This document shows, one piece after another, positions 28,179-36,884 of a DNA stretch of 64,000 nt. Made by a program: the position numbers and the translations under genes. The number at the start of each line of letters is the position of its first letter. The first letter of the stretch is position 1. The DNA comes from Acidobacteriales bacterium 59-55 (GTDB taxonomy: Bacteria; Acidobacteriota; Terriglobia; Terriglobales; Acidobacteriaceae). The notes beneath the pieces were generated by a model. The model saw only the letters and a list, made by a program, of their open reading frames with translations. It did no database searches and was not told the DNA's origin. The DNA is taken from assembly GCA_001897435.1 (NCBI GenBank), contig MKSV01000004.1:124001-188000 (forward strand), read 5' to 3'.

Positions 28179-29273
28179 ATGGCGAAGAGAGTAGGGGTGG
28201 ACAAGTGGCTCTTCGGAGTGGTGCTGCTGCTGGTGCTGTTTGGGCTGGTTATGGTGTTTTCGGCGTCGGCGGTGATGGCGAAGTCGCAGTTCGGGTCGCC
28301 GTATTTCTTCATGATCCGGCAGTCGATCTGGGCGGGCTGCGGGATGATCGCGCTGATCATTCTGATGCGCGTCGACTATCGCCACTATAACAATCCCAAG
28401 GTGGTCTTTCCGGCGATTGCGGTAACGATGCTGCTGCTAGTGGGTGTGTTTGCCAGCCGCGACTCGCACAATACGCATCGGTGGTTCCGCTTCGGCGGGG
28501 GCCTCAGCTTTCAGCCGTCTGAACTGGCGACGCCGGTGCTGGTGCTGTTTCTGGCCTACTTTCTGCAGACGCGGATGCACAAGATGGATGACTGGCGCGG
28601 CACGGTCTTGCGCGCTGCTCTGCCGCCGCTGCTGTTTATCGGGCTGGTGCTGAAAGAACCTGACCTGGGGACGGCGATGGTGTGCGCCGCAGTGACGATC
28701 CTGATGCTCTACCTGGCCGGATTGCAGGTGCGCTATATCGGTATCGCGCTGGCCTGTTCCACGCCCGTGCTTTACTACATGCTGTTTCGGGTGCCGTGGC
28801 GGCGGGCGCGCATGTTGGCGTTCGTCAACCCCGAGGCCGATCCGCGGGGTACGGGTTTCCATATTCTGCAATCGCTGATCGCCGTGGGGACAGGTGGAAT
28901 TCGCGGGCTGGGACTAATGGAGGGCAGGCAGAAGCTGTTCTACCTGCCGGAGCCGCATACGGACTTCATCTTTGCCAATATCTGCGAGGAACTGGGGCTG
29001 ATTGGAGCGGTAGCCGTGGTGGCGATGTTTGTGTTTCTCGGCTATCGCGGGCTGCGGGCGGCGTTTCTGTCGACCGACCCGTTTGCGCGGTTTCTGGCTT
29101 TCGGCATTACGTCGGCGATTCTGATCCAGGCCTTCTTTAATATGAGCGTCGTGGTAGCGCTGTTGCCCACCAAAGGAATTACACTGCCCTTTATCTCGTT
29201 TGGCGGAACGTCGCTGTTTGTGACCATGGCCTGCATGGGCGTGTTGCTGAATGTGACTCGCGAGATAGACTGA
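28179..29273 (+). CDS. ftsW: FtsW-type lipid II flippase / peptidoglycan glycosyltransferase
   Basis: A 364-residue SEDS-family membrane protein with about ten helices. Family motifs: VFSASAVMAKSQFGSPYFFMIRQ near residue 27, FQPSELATPVLVLFLAYFL (~107-125), KEPDLGTAMV (the functional aspartate loop), GTGFHILQSLIAVGTGGIRGLGL, LPEPHTDFIFANICEELGLIGA and LPFISFGGTSLF at the C-terminus. SEDS proteins polymerise lipid II with a partner class B PBP, here the FtsI gene upstream. Its place between murD and murG supports FtsW over RodA. Confidence 0.94.
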   Translation: MAKRVGVDKWLFGVVLLLVLFGLVMVFSASAVMAKSQFGSPYFFMIRQSIWAGCGMIALIILMRVDYRHYNNPKVVFPAIAVTMLLLVGVFASRDSHNTHRWFRFGGGLSFQPSELATPVLVLFLAYFLQTRMHKMDDWRGTVLRAALPPLLFIGLVLKEPDLGTAMVCAAVTILMLYLAGLQVRYIGIALACSTPVLYYMLFRVPWRRARMLAFVNPEADPRGTGFHILQSLIAVGTGGIRGLGLMEGRQKLFYLPEPHTDFIFANICEELGLIGAVAVVAMFVFLGYRGLRAAFLSTDPFARFLAFGITSAILIQAFFNMSVVVALLPTKGITLPFISFGGTSLFVTMACMGVLLNVTREID

Positions 29274-29298
29274 GATACAGGGAGTGGGGAGCGACCAG

Positions 29299-30384
29299 AT
29301 GAGCCTTCGGGTCTTGATCGCCGGTGGTGGAACCGGAGGGCATGTGATTCCGGCGCTTGCGATTGCGCGCGAGTTGCGGGACAGGGTGGGAGCTGAGGTT
29401 CGCTTCGTGGGGACGGCGCGCGGACTGGAGACGAGGCTGGTGCCTGAGGCAGGATTTCCGCTGGAGTTGATTCGCGCGGGACAGTTGAAGAACGTAAGCC
29501 TGGGGACGCGCCTGCAAACATTGGCGGATCTGCCGCTGGGCCTGGGCCGGTGCGTGAGCCTGTTGCGCAGTTTTCGCCCGGATGTTGTCGTCGGCGTGGG
29601 CGGATATGCGTCGGGACCGGCGATGCTGGCAGCGATTTTATTAAAGGTGCCAACGCTGGCGTTCGAGCCCAATGCCATTCCGGGGCTGGCGAATCGCCTG
29701 GTGGGCGGTCGGGTGAAGGCGGCTGCGGTGAACTTCGAGGAGTCGCGCTGCTACTTTCACGGGGCGCGCGTCACCGGGACGCCGGTGCGTCCGGAGTTCT
29801 TCGCCATTGAGAAGAAGCCGCTCGGCGGGAAGAAGCGGCTGCTGGTCTTTGGCGCGAGCCAGGGCGCTCGTGTACTCAATGAACTGATGCCGAAGATCAT
29901 GGACCGGCTGCTCGATGCCTTCCCGGATCTGGAGGTAGTGCACCAGACCGGCGCGGGGCATGGGGATTCGACGCTTGAGGGCTACAAGCGTGCAGGGGTG
30001 GGCTTCGAGCGGGTGACGGTGACGCCCTATCTGGATGACATGGCGACGCAATTTGAGGCTGCCGATCTGATTCTGTGCCGCAGCGGCGCGAGCACGATGG
30101 CAGAATTGGCAGCGGCGGGCCGAGCGGCAGTTCTGGTGCCATTTCCGAAGGCCGCCGATGAACACCAGAGGAAGAATGCCGAGGCGTTTGTGGCAATAGG
30201 CGCGGCGGAGATGGTGTTGGAGTCTGAACTGAATGAAGAGAAGGTGCTGGAAGTTTTGGGGAAGCTGCTCAAAGATGATTTGCGGCGGGAAAAGATGGGA
30301 ACGAGAGCGCGAAGGCTGGCGCATCCGGACGCGGTTAAAGTGATCGGAGATATGGTGCTGGAGTTGGCAGGTCACAAAGCGTGA
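29299..30384 (+). CDS. murG: Undecaprenyldiphospho-muramoylpentapeptide beta-N-acetylglucosaminyltransferase (MurG)
   Basis: A 361-residue GT28-family enzyme that adds GlcNAc to lipid I to make lipid II on the inner face of the membrane. It has the N-terminal GGGTGGHVIPALAIA loop, VVGVGGYASGPAMLAA, NAIPGLANRLVGG, GTPVRPEFF, then the second domain with LLVFGASQGARVLNELMP and the UDP-GlcNAc site around LILCRSGASTMAELAAAGRAAVLVPFPKAADEHQRKNAEA. The ATG at 29299 is used because GGGGAG lies eight bases upstream; a GTG at 29284 is less likely. It is the last dcw gene here: murC, ftsQ, ftsA and ftsZ do not follow. Confidence 0.95.
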   Translation: MSLRVLIAGGGTGGHVIPALAIARELRDRVGAEVRFVGTARGLETRLVPEAGFPLELIRAGQLKNVSLGTRLQTLADLPLGLGRCVSLLRSFRPDVVVGVGGYASGPAMLAAILLKVPTLAFEPNAIPGLANRLVGGRVKAAAVNFEESRCYFHGARVTGTPVRPEFFAIEKKPLGGKKRLLVFGASQGARVLNELMPKIMDRLLDAFPDLEVVHQTGAGHGDSTLEGYKRAGVGFERVTVTPYLDDMATQFEAADLILCRSGASTMAELAAAGRAAVLVPFPKAADEHQRKNAEAFVAIGAAEMVLESELNEEKVLEVLGKLLKDDLRREKMGTRARRLAHPDAVKVIGDMVLELAGHKA

Positions 30385-30435
30385 GGGTGGCCTTAGAACG
30401 GTTCTCCTCCAGAGGATGTAGTACTCGGTGATTCG

Positions 30436-30471
30436 GCGAAACGCGGATTCCCTTCGGGAATGACAAACAAA
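30436..30471. repeat. REP-like intergenic repeat, type 2, copy 2
   Basis: Identical over 36 bases to 843-878, including the ATTCCC-TTC-GGGAAT hairpin. It lies 50 bases after murG, between convergent genes, at the point where the dcw cluster ends early. Confidence 0.7.
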
Positions 30472-30518
30472 GGAAGTTACGCCTGAGAGAGAATGGCTCC
30501 GGCAGCGACATTAAAAGG

Positions 30519-30560
30519 AATGGGCTGAGGAGATGATCTTCCTCGGCCCATTTTCTTTAA
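30519..30560 (+). terminator. Intrinsic terminator at the end of the dcw cluster
   Basis: A 13-bp stem (AATGGGCTGAGGA / TCCTCGGCCCATT, one T-G wobble) with an 8-base loop is followed by TTCTTTAA. On the other strand the stem is followed by CCTTTTAA, so it may also stop transcription of the convergent gene. Confidence 0.8.
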
Positions 30561-30585
30561 GGTTCAGTCATGCGTTGCGGGAGGG

Positions 30586-31665
30586 TTAGCGACGACCGCC
30601 GCCATGCGATCCGCCACCACCACCACCGCCGTGGAAGCCTCCACCGCCGCCGCCGTGGGATCCTCCACCACCGTGGAAGCCACCACCGCCGCCCATGGCG
30701 CGGGCTCCTCCGCCCATGTTTCCATGGAACCCGCCGCCACTGCTACGAACGGACGGAGCGCCGGAGAAGCCGCGGTTCTGGCCGCCGGAGTAGCTTTGGC
30801 TGGGTCGAGCGTAGCTGCGGGGTGATTGCTGGGCGTAGCTGCGCTGTCCCTGATTGGCATAACTGCGCTGTCCCTGATTGCCGAAGCTGCGCGATGGGTT
30901 GGCGCTCCTGTTGTACGCCTGGCGATTGTTATTGGAGACGACGTTGTTGCGCTGGCCGTAGACGCCTCGTTGCGCGTTGGCGAAGCCGCGGTTGCCGTTC
31001 ACGCTGCGCTGGTTATTGTTGGCGAAGGTACGGTTGTTGTTATGGGCTCCGTTAAAGGCTCCGCCATGGTTGCCGAAGTTTCGTCCGCCGATATTTGCGC
31101 TGCGATTGCCGGCGAAGTTCCGGCCGCCGCGGTTTTCGACGTGGCGCGTGAAGCTGGAGCCGCCGGGGCGCCCGTTGAATCCGCGGACGGGGCGGTCATA
31201 GACGTTGCGGAATCCGCGATGATGGCCGAAGTTGTTATAGCCACGGTTGTAGCAGAAGTGGCCGCCGCCCCAGTATCCGCCGTAGAAGCCGGTGCCGAAG
31301 TAGCCGTATCCGTAGTTGATGCCGCCGTAATAGCCGATGCTGCGGCCCCAGTAACCGGCGTTCCAGAAGTAGCCGCCGCTGCCCCAACCCCAGTAGCCCG
31401 GTGTCCAGAGAGCACCGACGTAGGGAGGCAGAACCCAGGCTCCGTCGACCCACACGTAGCCGTCGCCAGTCCAGGCCCAGTAGCCGGGCGTCCAGATATA
31501 GCCGTCACCGGGAATGACAGGCTGCGCATAGACCGGGATTGCAGGGGGAGCAATGCCAACGGACACGAAGACGGCTGCCTTCGCGGAATGAGGAGCAGCC
31601 AGAAGGAGCGCGCCAGCCAGCATTGCGACACCGATCGAATTTTTGAGGAGACGTGGGATATTCAT
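30586..31665 (-). CDS. Secreted Gly/Asn-rich protein with YXWGXW/WXXGXW repeats
   Basis: A 359-residue exported protein. The signal peptide spans ~1-31 (MNIPRLLKNSIGVAMLAGALLLAAP, ending SAKA). Next comes a Trp/Tyr/Gly repeat zone: YIWTPGYWAWTGDGYVWVDGAWVLPPYVG, LWTPGYWGWGSGGYFWNAGYWG, matching the WXXGXW repeat family. The rest is low-complexity, rich in Asn, Gly, Arg and Ser (RSYA and QSYS repeats), ending with a tail of glycine and histidine. Such proteins are frequent in Acidobacteriota and Proteobacteria; function is unknown, perhaps cell-surface. The ATG at 31665 is preceded by AAGG; the 26 residues from an earlier in-frame start do not fit a signal peptide. Confidence 0.8.
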   Translation of the reverse strand: MNIPRLLKNSIGVAMLAGALLLAAPHSAKAAVFVSVGIAPPAIPVYAQPVIPGDGYIWTPGYWAWTGDGYVWVDGAWVLPPYVGALWTPGYWGWGSGGYFWNAGYWGRSIGYYGGINYGYGYFGTGFYGGYWGGGHFCYNRGYNNFGHHRGFRNVYDRPVRGFNGRPGGSSFTRHVENRGGRNFAGNRSANIGGRNFGNHGGAFNGAHNNNRTFANNNQRSVNGNRGFANAQRGVYGQRNNVVSNNNRQAYNRSANPSRSFGNQGQRSYANQGQRSYAQQSPRSYARPSQSYSGGQNRGFSGAPSVRSSGGGFHGNMGGGARAMGGGGGFHGGGGSHGGGGGGFHGGGGGGGSHGGGRR

Positions 31666-31950
31666 GGTCTGCCTTGCTGTTGGCCTTCGTTTGCCCAGAG
31701 GTGGATCACTGTACCGGACTTCGAGGACAACAGGTCTAAGCACCAGCCCGGCAAGCGTCTCCGGGTCAAGCTCTCAGTTTCATTAGACACAGGTGCGTTT
31801 TTTTTGTTGCGTAAACCCGATGTTCATCATGTAGTAATTTTTTGCTGGAGATTTCGCTTGGATGCCTGCTAAGTGGAAGAGTTGCCTATGTTTGGCAGGA
31901 CAGACTTCATAGAAACGATTTAGCCATCATGGAGAAGGCATGGAGAAGAT

Positions 31951-31959
31951 TGCTACAAT
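31951..31959 (+). promoter_or_regulatory. Extended -10 promoter candidate for the aroC operon
   Basis: TGCTACAAT matches the extended -10 pattern TGn-TAtAAT with one mismatch, 47 bases before the aroC ATG. No clear -35 is present, as expected for extended -10 promoters. The 340-base gap 31666-32005 holds this, the upstream region of the minus-strand gene and a T9 run at 31797-31805; no gene was seen in it. Confidence 0.5.
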
Positions 31960-32005
31960 CGAGCTTGCGGCCTTTACACGTCATTGCGCCGGCTAAGTGA
32001 GGGAA

Positions 32006-33178
32006 ATGCTTCGATTTTCGACAGCGGGAGAGAGTCACGGCGAGAGCCTGGTGGCCATGGTGAGCGGAATGCCCGCGGGTGTTCCGGTAGACCTTGAATT
32101 TGTGAACCGGGAGCTGTGGCGCCGCCAAAAGGGCTACGGCCGCGGCGGCCGGATGCGCATCGAGCGCGATACGGCGCATGTTCTCAGCGGCGTTCGCCAC
32201 GGCAAGACGATTGGCTCGCCTATCGCCATGACGCTCGCGAACAACGACTGGAAGAACTGGACCGAGATTCTGCCGGTCGAAGAGGGGGATCCGGCAAAAC
32301 ACAAGGCGGTCGCCTCGCCGAGGCCGGGACATGCCGATCTTGCCGGCGCGATCAAGTACGACTTCAAGGACGCGCGGTATGTGCTGGAACGCGCCAGCGC
32401 TCGCGAGAGCGCGGCTCGCGTCGCCTCGGGGGCGTTTGCCAAACTGCTGCTGAAAGAACTGGGCGTCGGCGTGGCCAGCCACGTGATTCGTGTGGGTAAG
32501 GCGGAGCTTTTGCGTCCGGCCACCTGGGACGAGATTGTGGCGCTGCAAGCCAAGGACGAAGTTCTGCTGAACTGTGTCGATGCCGAGAGCGAGGCTGCGA
32601 TGAAGGCCGAAGTCGACGCGGTTCTGCGGACGGGCGACACCATTGGCGGTGTGTTTGAGGTGATCGTTCACGGTCTGCCGCCGGGGGTTGGCACCCATGC
32701 CAACTGGGACGAGCGCATGGACGGCCTGCTGGCCCAGGCGGTGATGAGTTTGCAGGCAGTGAAGGCGGTTGAGATCGGTCGCGGCGTGACGGCGGCGGAG
32801 TCGCTCGGCTCCGCGGTGCACGATGCCATCGGATATGAGGGGGACGGCGGATTTACAAAGTTCTCGCGGGAGCACAATAACGCCGGGGGCATCGAGGGCG
32901 GTATCTCCAACGGCGAGGACGTTGTGGTGCGCGGTTATCTGAAGCCTATTTCGACGCTGCGCAGACCGCTGGCTTCGGTCAACTTCGAGACGCGCGAGCC
33001 GGTCAAGGCGGCCTATGAGCGCAGCGACGTCTGCGTGGTTCCCGCTGCCGGTGTGGCGGCGGAGGCGATGGTCGCGCTGGCCATTGCGCGCCTGACGATT
33101 GAAAAGTTCGGCGGCGATTCGCTGCGCGAGATGCAGCGCAATTTCAACGGCTATGCTGAGCAGATTCGAGCGTATTGA
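32006..33178 (+). CDS. aroC: Chorismate synthase
   Basis: A 390-residue FMN-dependent lyase forming chorismate from EPSP, the last step of the shikimate pathway. It opens MLRFSTAGESHGESLVAMVSGMPAGVPVD with the catalytic His of GESHG, then GYGRGGRMRIERDTAHVLSGVRHGKTIGSPIAM, RPGHADLAGAIKYDFKDARYVLERASARESAARVASGA, and ends with FSREHNNAGGIEGGISNGEDVVVR and RSDVCVVPAAGVAAEAMVAL. All three PROSITE-type signatures are present. The ATG at 32006 is preferred to GTG at 31997. It begins a plus-strand unit with def, fmt and rsmB. Confidence 0.97.
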   Translation: MLRFSTAGESHGESLVAMVSGMPAGVPVDLEFVNRELWRRQKGYGRGGRMRIERDTAHVLSGVRHGKTIGSPIAMTLANNDWKNWTEILPVEEGDPAKHKAVASPRPGHADLAGAIKYDFKDARYVLERASARESAARVASGAFAKLLLKELGVGVASHVIRVGKAELLRPATWDEIVALQAKDEVLLNCVDAESEAAMKAEVDAVLRTGDTIGGVFEVIVHGLPPGVGTHANWDERMDGLLAQAVMSLQAVKAVEIGRGVTAAESLGSAVHDAIGYEGDGGFTKFSREHNNAGGIEGGISNGEDVVVRGYLKPISTLRRPLASVNFETREPVKAAYERSDVCVVPAAGVAAEAMVALAIARLTIEKFGGDSLREMQRNFNGYAEQIRAY

Positions 33179-33192
33179 GTGAGCCGAGTTAA

Positions 33193-33720
33193 GTGAGTGA
33201 ATCCGTGGGCAAGATACATGAGGTCGTAAAGTGGCCGGAGCCGGTGCTGGCGAAGCGCGGCGAAGAGGTGACGGTCTTTGACGCGAAGCTGAAGACGCTG
33301 GTCGAAGAGATGTTCGAATCGATGTATGCGGCGCAGGGGATTGGGCTGGCCGCGCCGCAGATCAACATCTCGCAGCGCATTACTGTGATTGACTGCAGTT
33401 TCAAGAAGAATCCCGACGACAAGGTTGTGCTCATCAATCCGGAGATTATCGATCGCAGGGGCAAGCAAGTTGAGGAAGAGGGCTGCCTGAGCCTGCCGGA
33501 GATTCGCGAAAAGGTCAGCCGTGCCGGATGGGTGAAGGTGCGGGCGCAGGATGTCAACGGAAATCCCATCGAGGTCGAGGGCGAAGAACTGCTGGCTCGC
33601 GCCATGCAGCACGAGATCGACCATCTGGACGGCATTCTCTTCATCGACCGCCTGAGCCGCCTGAAGCGCGACCTGGTGATCCGCAAGATCAAGAAGCTGC
33701 AAAAGAACGGCGAGTGGTAG
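33193..33720 (+). CDS. def: Peptide deformylase
   Basis: A 175-residue metalloprotease that removes the formyl group from nascent proteins. The three conserved motifs are present: GIGLAAPQI (~50-58), EEGCLSLP (~95-102, the Cys metal ligand) and QHEIDHLDG (~138-146, HExxH with Ile as the second residue). It has a short basic C-terminal extension (RLKRDLVIRKIKKLQK). It lies 14 bases after aroC. The start is a GTG at 33193; a second GTG at 33205 is possible. Adjacent fmt completes the usual def-fmt pair. Confidence 0.95.
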   Translation: MSESVGKIHEVVKWPEPVLAKRGEEVTVFDAKLKTLVEEMFESMYAAQGIGLAAPQINISQRITVIDCSFKKNPDDKVVLINPEIIDRRGKQVEEEGCLSLPEIREKVSRAGWVKVRAQDVNGNPIEVEGEELLARAMQHEIDHLDGILFIDRLSRLKRDLVIRKIKKLQKNGEW

Positions 33721-33788
33721 GTGCGTTTCTTGCAGCGGTCTGTTTGTGAGTGGGCGTTGAGCCGTCAGCCGGAAGTGAGAACCCAGCC

Positions 33789-34724
33789 TTGAAACTCGTC
33801 TTCTGCGGCACACCGCAATTCGCTGTACCCACGCTCGAAGCGGTGATTGCTGCCGGGCATGAGGTGGCGCTTGTGGTGACGCAGCCGGATCGTGCCGCAG
33901 GACGTGGCATGGAGATGCAGGTGCCTCCGGTGAAGCGCATTGCGCTGGAGCATGGGATCCCGGTGGCGCAGCCGGAGAAGATCAAGAACAACTCTGAGTT
34001 TCGCGCTCAGATCGAAGAGATTCGTCCGGAGGCGATTCTTGTTGTGGCCTATGGCCGCATCATCCCGCAGTGGATGTTGGATCTTCCGCCGTTCGGTTGC
34101 ATCAACCTGCATGGCTCACTGCTGCCGAAGTATCGCGGCGCGGCGCCGATTCAGTGGGCTATTGCCAGCGGGGAAAATATCACCGGCGTGACCACGATGC
34201 GGTTGGATGCGGGCCTCGACACCGGCGATCTGCTGCTGGCGAAGGTGGTGCCGATCGGGCAGGAGGAGACGGCGGTCGATGTCTACGAGGGGCTGGCTGC
34301 GGTAGGTGCGGAGTTGATGGTAGAGACACTGTGCGGGCTGGCCGACAAGTCGCTCTTCTGCCAGCCGCAGGACCATTCGCTCGCGACGCTGGCGCCGATC
34401 CTGACGCGCGACGCCGGGCGCATCGATTTTACGCAGACGGCGCAGAACGTCTATGACCGCTGGCGCGGCTTTCAGCCATGGCCGGGAGCGCATACGACCC
34501 TGCGCGGCAGGAAGTTGATTGTTCACAGGATGCAGATTGCGGCGGACGCCATTGGTGGCGATGCGGGAACGCTCGCGGTCGGGGCGGATACGATGACAGT
34601 GGCCTGCGGCGATGGAACCTCGATCGCGTTGACGGAGGTGCAGGCGGAGGGCAAGCGGCGCATGAGCGCGGCAGAGTTTCTCCACGGGCACCAGGTCAAG
34701 AGCGGCGAGCGGCTGGGGATATGA
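33789..34724 (+). CDS. fmt: Methionyl-tRNA formyltransferase
   Basis: A 311-residue enzyme that formylates initiator Met-tRNA. It has LVFCGTPQFAVPTLEAVI, VVTQPDRAAGRG, the active-site loop FGCINLHGSLLPKYRGAAPIQWAI (Asn, His and later Asp), ITGVTTMRLDAGLDTGDLL, and the C-terminal tRNA-binding fold with RIDFTQTAQNVYDRWRGFQPWPGAHTTLRG. The TTG at 33789 gives the family-standard start (KLVFCGTPQ); a GTG at 33750 would add 13 residues. Its stop overlaps the rsmB start (ATGA). Confidence 0.93.
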   Translation: MKLVFCGTPQFAVPTLEAVIAAGHEVALVVTQPDRAAGRGMEMQVPPVKRIALEHGIPVAQPEKIKNNSEFRAQIEEIRPEAILVVAYGRIIPQWMLDLPPFGCINLHGSLLPKYRGAAPIQWAIASGENITGVTTMRLDAGLDTGDLLLAKVVPIGQEETAVDVYEGLAAVGAELMVETLCGLADKSLFCQPQDHSLATLAPILTRDAGRIDFTQTAQNVYDRWRGFQPWPGAHTTLRGRKLIVHRMQIAADAIGGDAGTLAVGADTMTVACGDGTSIALTEVQAEGKRRMSAAEFLHGHQVKSGERLGI

Positions 34725-36073
34725 GCGAATCGGTTTCGCGGAGTCTAAAGAAAAAGCAGTCGCCTGCAAGAACGCGTCCGGCCTCGGCCGGGCCGACGGC
34801 CTCTGCCGAAGCGGCGATCAGTAAGGTCACGCCTGCGCGACTGGCGGCGTTTGAGATTCTGAGCCTGGTGGGCGAAGGGAAGGGGCACAGCGACGAGTTG
34901 CTGCACTCGGCACGGATGGAGACGCTCTCGCCGGAAGACAGAAATCTTACTACCGCACTGGTGATGGGTGTGCTGCGCCGGCAGATCGCGCTCGACGCGC
35001 GCGTTCGGAGCCTGCTCCAGCGTCCGGAGCAAAGGCTGGCGGAGCCGGTTGCACTGGCTTTGCGGATGGGGGCGTTTCAACTGCTGCATCTCGACCGCAT
35101 CCCCGCCCATGCCGCGTTGAGCGAAAGCGTGGAGCTCTGCCGTGCCGCGGGGCAGCCTCATGCGACGGGCATGGTGAACGCGGTTCTGCGCAAGCTGGCT
35201 GCTGCACAGAAGCCGGGGCAGCGCGTCTTCGAGTCGGTGGCTGCCTTCTCCGAGCGGCTGGGCCATCCGCAATGGCTGGTAGAGCGATGGGTTGCGGCGT
35301 ACGGGCGCGAGGCGGCGTTGAAGATCTGTGAAGCGGGACAGAAGGAGCCGACGGGAGCAGCGTGGTTCGCCGAGAATGGCGGCGACCTGCCGCAGATGGA
35401 TGACGGCTCGCGGCTGGTGGCGGAGCTTGCGGCGGCGGCGATGCCCGCTGCGAAGACGGTTTGGGACTGCTGCGCGGCTCCGGGCGGCAAGACGCTGATT
35501 CTGGCTCGTCGGATGGCAGCAGCCGAGATTATGGCGACCGACGTCAGTGCAAAGCGGCTGTCACAGACCGAGGCGCGCTTTCGCCAGTATGCCTACGCAG
35601 AGCGCATATGCTGTGCGGTTGCAGATGCGACGGCGGCGGGGGATGAAGACGGCGAGCGGTTCGATCTGATTCTATGCGATGTTCCGTGCAGCGGGACGGG
35701 AACGCTGGCAGCCAATCCGGAGATTCGCCACCGCCTCAAGCCCGAAGAGTTCGCGCGTCAGGCAGCCCGCCAGAGGGCAATTCTGAGCGCTGCCTTGAAT
35801 CGTCTTACTCCTGGCGGTCGCCTGGTTTATTCGACATGTTCGCTGGAGCCGGAGGAGTGCGAGCGAGTCGTGGAGGATATCACAACGGCTGCGGGAGTGC
35901 GTCAGGTCCCGGTGGAGGGGTTGATTGCGGGTCTGGCTGAAGCGGGGATACTCAGAAGAGATTTGGAGTTAGCCTCAACCGCGCGCGGCGGGAATCTGAG
36001 GACGTTGCCGGGAGTTCATTCTTGCGATGGTTTTTTCGCAGCGGTCCTTGAACAAGATGAACCTCACCCGTAA
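34721..36073 (+). CDS. rsmB: 16S rRNA (cytosine(967)-C(5))-methyltransferase RsmB-like, with shortened middle domain
   Basis: A 450-residue protein. After a Ser/Ala/Lys-rich lead (1-35) comes the NusB-like domain (~38-170: RLAAFEILSLV, LVMGVLRRQIALDARV, HATGMVNAVLRKL). The SAM-binding domain starts at DCCAAPGGKT (249-258) and holds both cysteines of the NOL1/NOP2 family: Cys323 in DVPCSGTG and Cys373 in YSTCSLEPEE. Between EPTG (~209-212) and DDGS (~227-230) only ~20 residues remain where E. coli RsmB has ~65, so most of the small RFM-type domain that contacts rRNA is missing. The catalytic core is intact. The start ATG overlaps the fmt stop. Confidence 0.88.
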   Translation: MSESVSRSLKKKQSPARTRPASAGPTASAEAAISKVTPARLAAFEILSLVGEGKGHSDELLHSARMETLSPEDRNLTTALVMGVLRRQIALDARVRSLLQRPEQRLAEPVALALRMGAFQLLHLDRIPAHAALSESVELCRAAGQPHATGMVNAVLRKLAAAQKPGQRVFESVAAFSERLGHPQWLVERWVAAYGREAALKICEAGQKEPTGAAWFAENGGDLPQMDDGSRLVAELAAAAMPAAKTVWDCCAAPGGKTLILARRMAAAEIMATDVSAKRLSQTEARFRQYAYAERICCAVADATAAGDEDGERFDLILCDVPCSGTGTLAANPEIRHRLKPEEFARQAARQRAILSAALNRLTPGGRLVYSTCSLEPEECERVVEDITTAAGVRQVPVEGLIAGLAEAGILRRDLELASTARGGNLRTLPGVHSCDGFFAAVLEQDEPHP

Positions 36074-36082
36074 AAATCCTGC

Positions 36083-36853
36083 TCAATGCGTCAGCTTAAT
36101 GTGGACCGCATCGCCCTTGACGACGCGGTAGCCGGCCAGAGGAGTCTGATCGACGACCGTTCCCGGCGCGATCGTTGGAATGACTGTTCTTGTCGCGGGA
36201 GCGGGGGATGGAGCGGCCTGTGCAGCAGGCGCGGGTACACTGACGTCTTCCAGACTGGCAATGTGCAGGCCTACTGAAGCGGCGCGGGCCGCGGCTCCGG
36301 CAAGGGTGAGGCCGGTGAGCGAGGGCATCACGTACGCGTCGGAGTCAGGATCTTCCGGCGCGCTGAGCAGCAGGCTGACGCGAGGCCGGTCGATGCCGGA
36401 GGCGTTGGGGGCGGGAGATTGCGCGAGAATAATGCCTGTCTCGCTGTCGGCGGGCATCTGCGCGACCGTGCCGAGGTCAAGCGAAAGCCGACGCATGAGG
36501 ATGGACGCGGGGCGCTCTGTCTGCCCGATGAGGTCCGGCACGGAGACTTTCTGCGGCCCCAGGCTTTCGGTGACGCGCACCGTCCATTCGCGTCTCACCG
36601 TGACGCCGGGAGCAGGCGATTGCGCGAGGATGTGGCCGGGAGCTACGTTCGGCGCGTAGAACTTGTTTTCCAGATTGAGATTCAGGCCGCGCGAACTGGC
36701 CGCCTGGCTGGCTTCGGCAACGGTAAGGCCCACAAGGTTGGGTATCTCGACCTCGCGGCCATGAATGGCGAGGCGCATGGAGATAAACGCGGAGATCAGG
36801 GCGACTGCCAGCATCGCCATCGCGCCGAGGAGGAGGTTGAAGAAGCGCTTCAT
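36083..36853 (-). CDS. Membrane-anchored PASTA-domain protein
   Basis: A 256-residue protein with an N-terminal membrane helix (~8-28, LLGAMAMLAVALISAFIS) and three PASTA repeats: ~36-104 (VEIPNLVGLTVAEASQAASSRGL, ending VTESLG), ~107-178 (VSVPDLIGQTERPASILMRRL) and ~185-256 (YVMPSLTGLTLAGAAARAASVGLH). The third is interrupted by an Ala/Pro insertion (~222-238). PASTA domains bind uncross-linked peptidoglycan and usually sit on Ser/Thr kinases or PBPs; here there is no kinase domain. It could sense or hold cell wall. It converges on rsmB with only nine bases between. Confidence 0.85.
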   Translation of the reverse strand: MKRFFNLLLGAMAMLAVALISAFISMRLAIHGREVEIPNLVGLTVAEASQAASSRGLNLNLENKFYAPNVAPGHILAQSPAPGVTVRREWTVRVTESLGPQKVSVPDLIGQTERPASILMRRLSLDLGTVAQMPADSETGIILAQSPAPNASGIDRPRVSLLLSAPEDPDSDAYVMPSLTGLTLAGAAARAASVGLHIASLEDVSVPAPAAQAAPSPAPATRTVIPTIAPGTVVDQTPLAGYRVVKGDAVHIKLTH

Positions 36854-36884
36854 GCAGCTTCAGGATACAGTCTGCAAGCGCTGG

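Noticed and set aside
30600-30720. CCACC-rich simple repeat near the YXWGXW gene end
   Set aside because: It encodes the glycine-rich C-terminus of that protein on the minus strand, so it is not an independent repeat element.
30826-31872. 348-codon plus-strand Ala/Val-rich frame
   Set aside because: Antisense to the YXWGXW gene; repetitive only because the real protein is repetitive.
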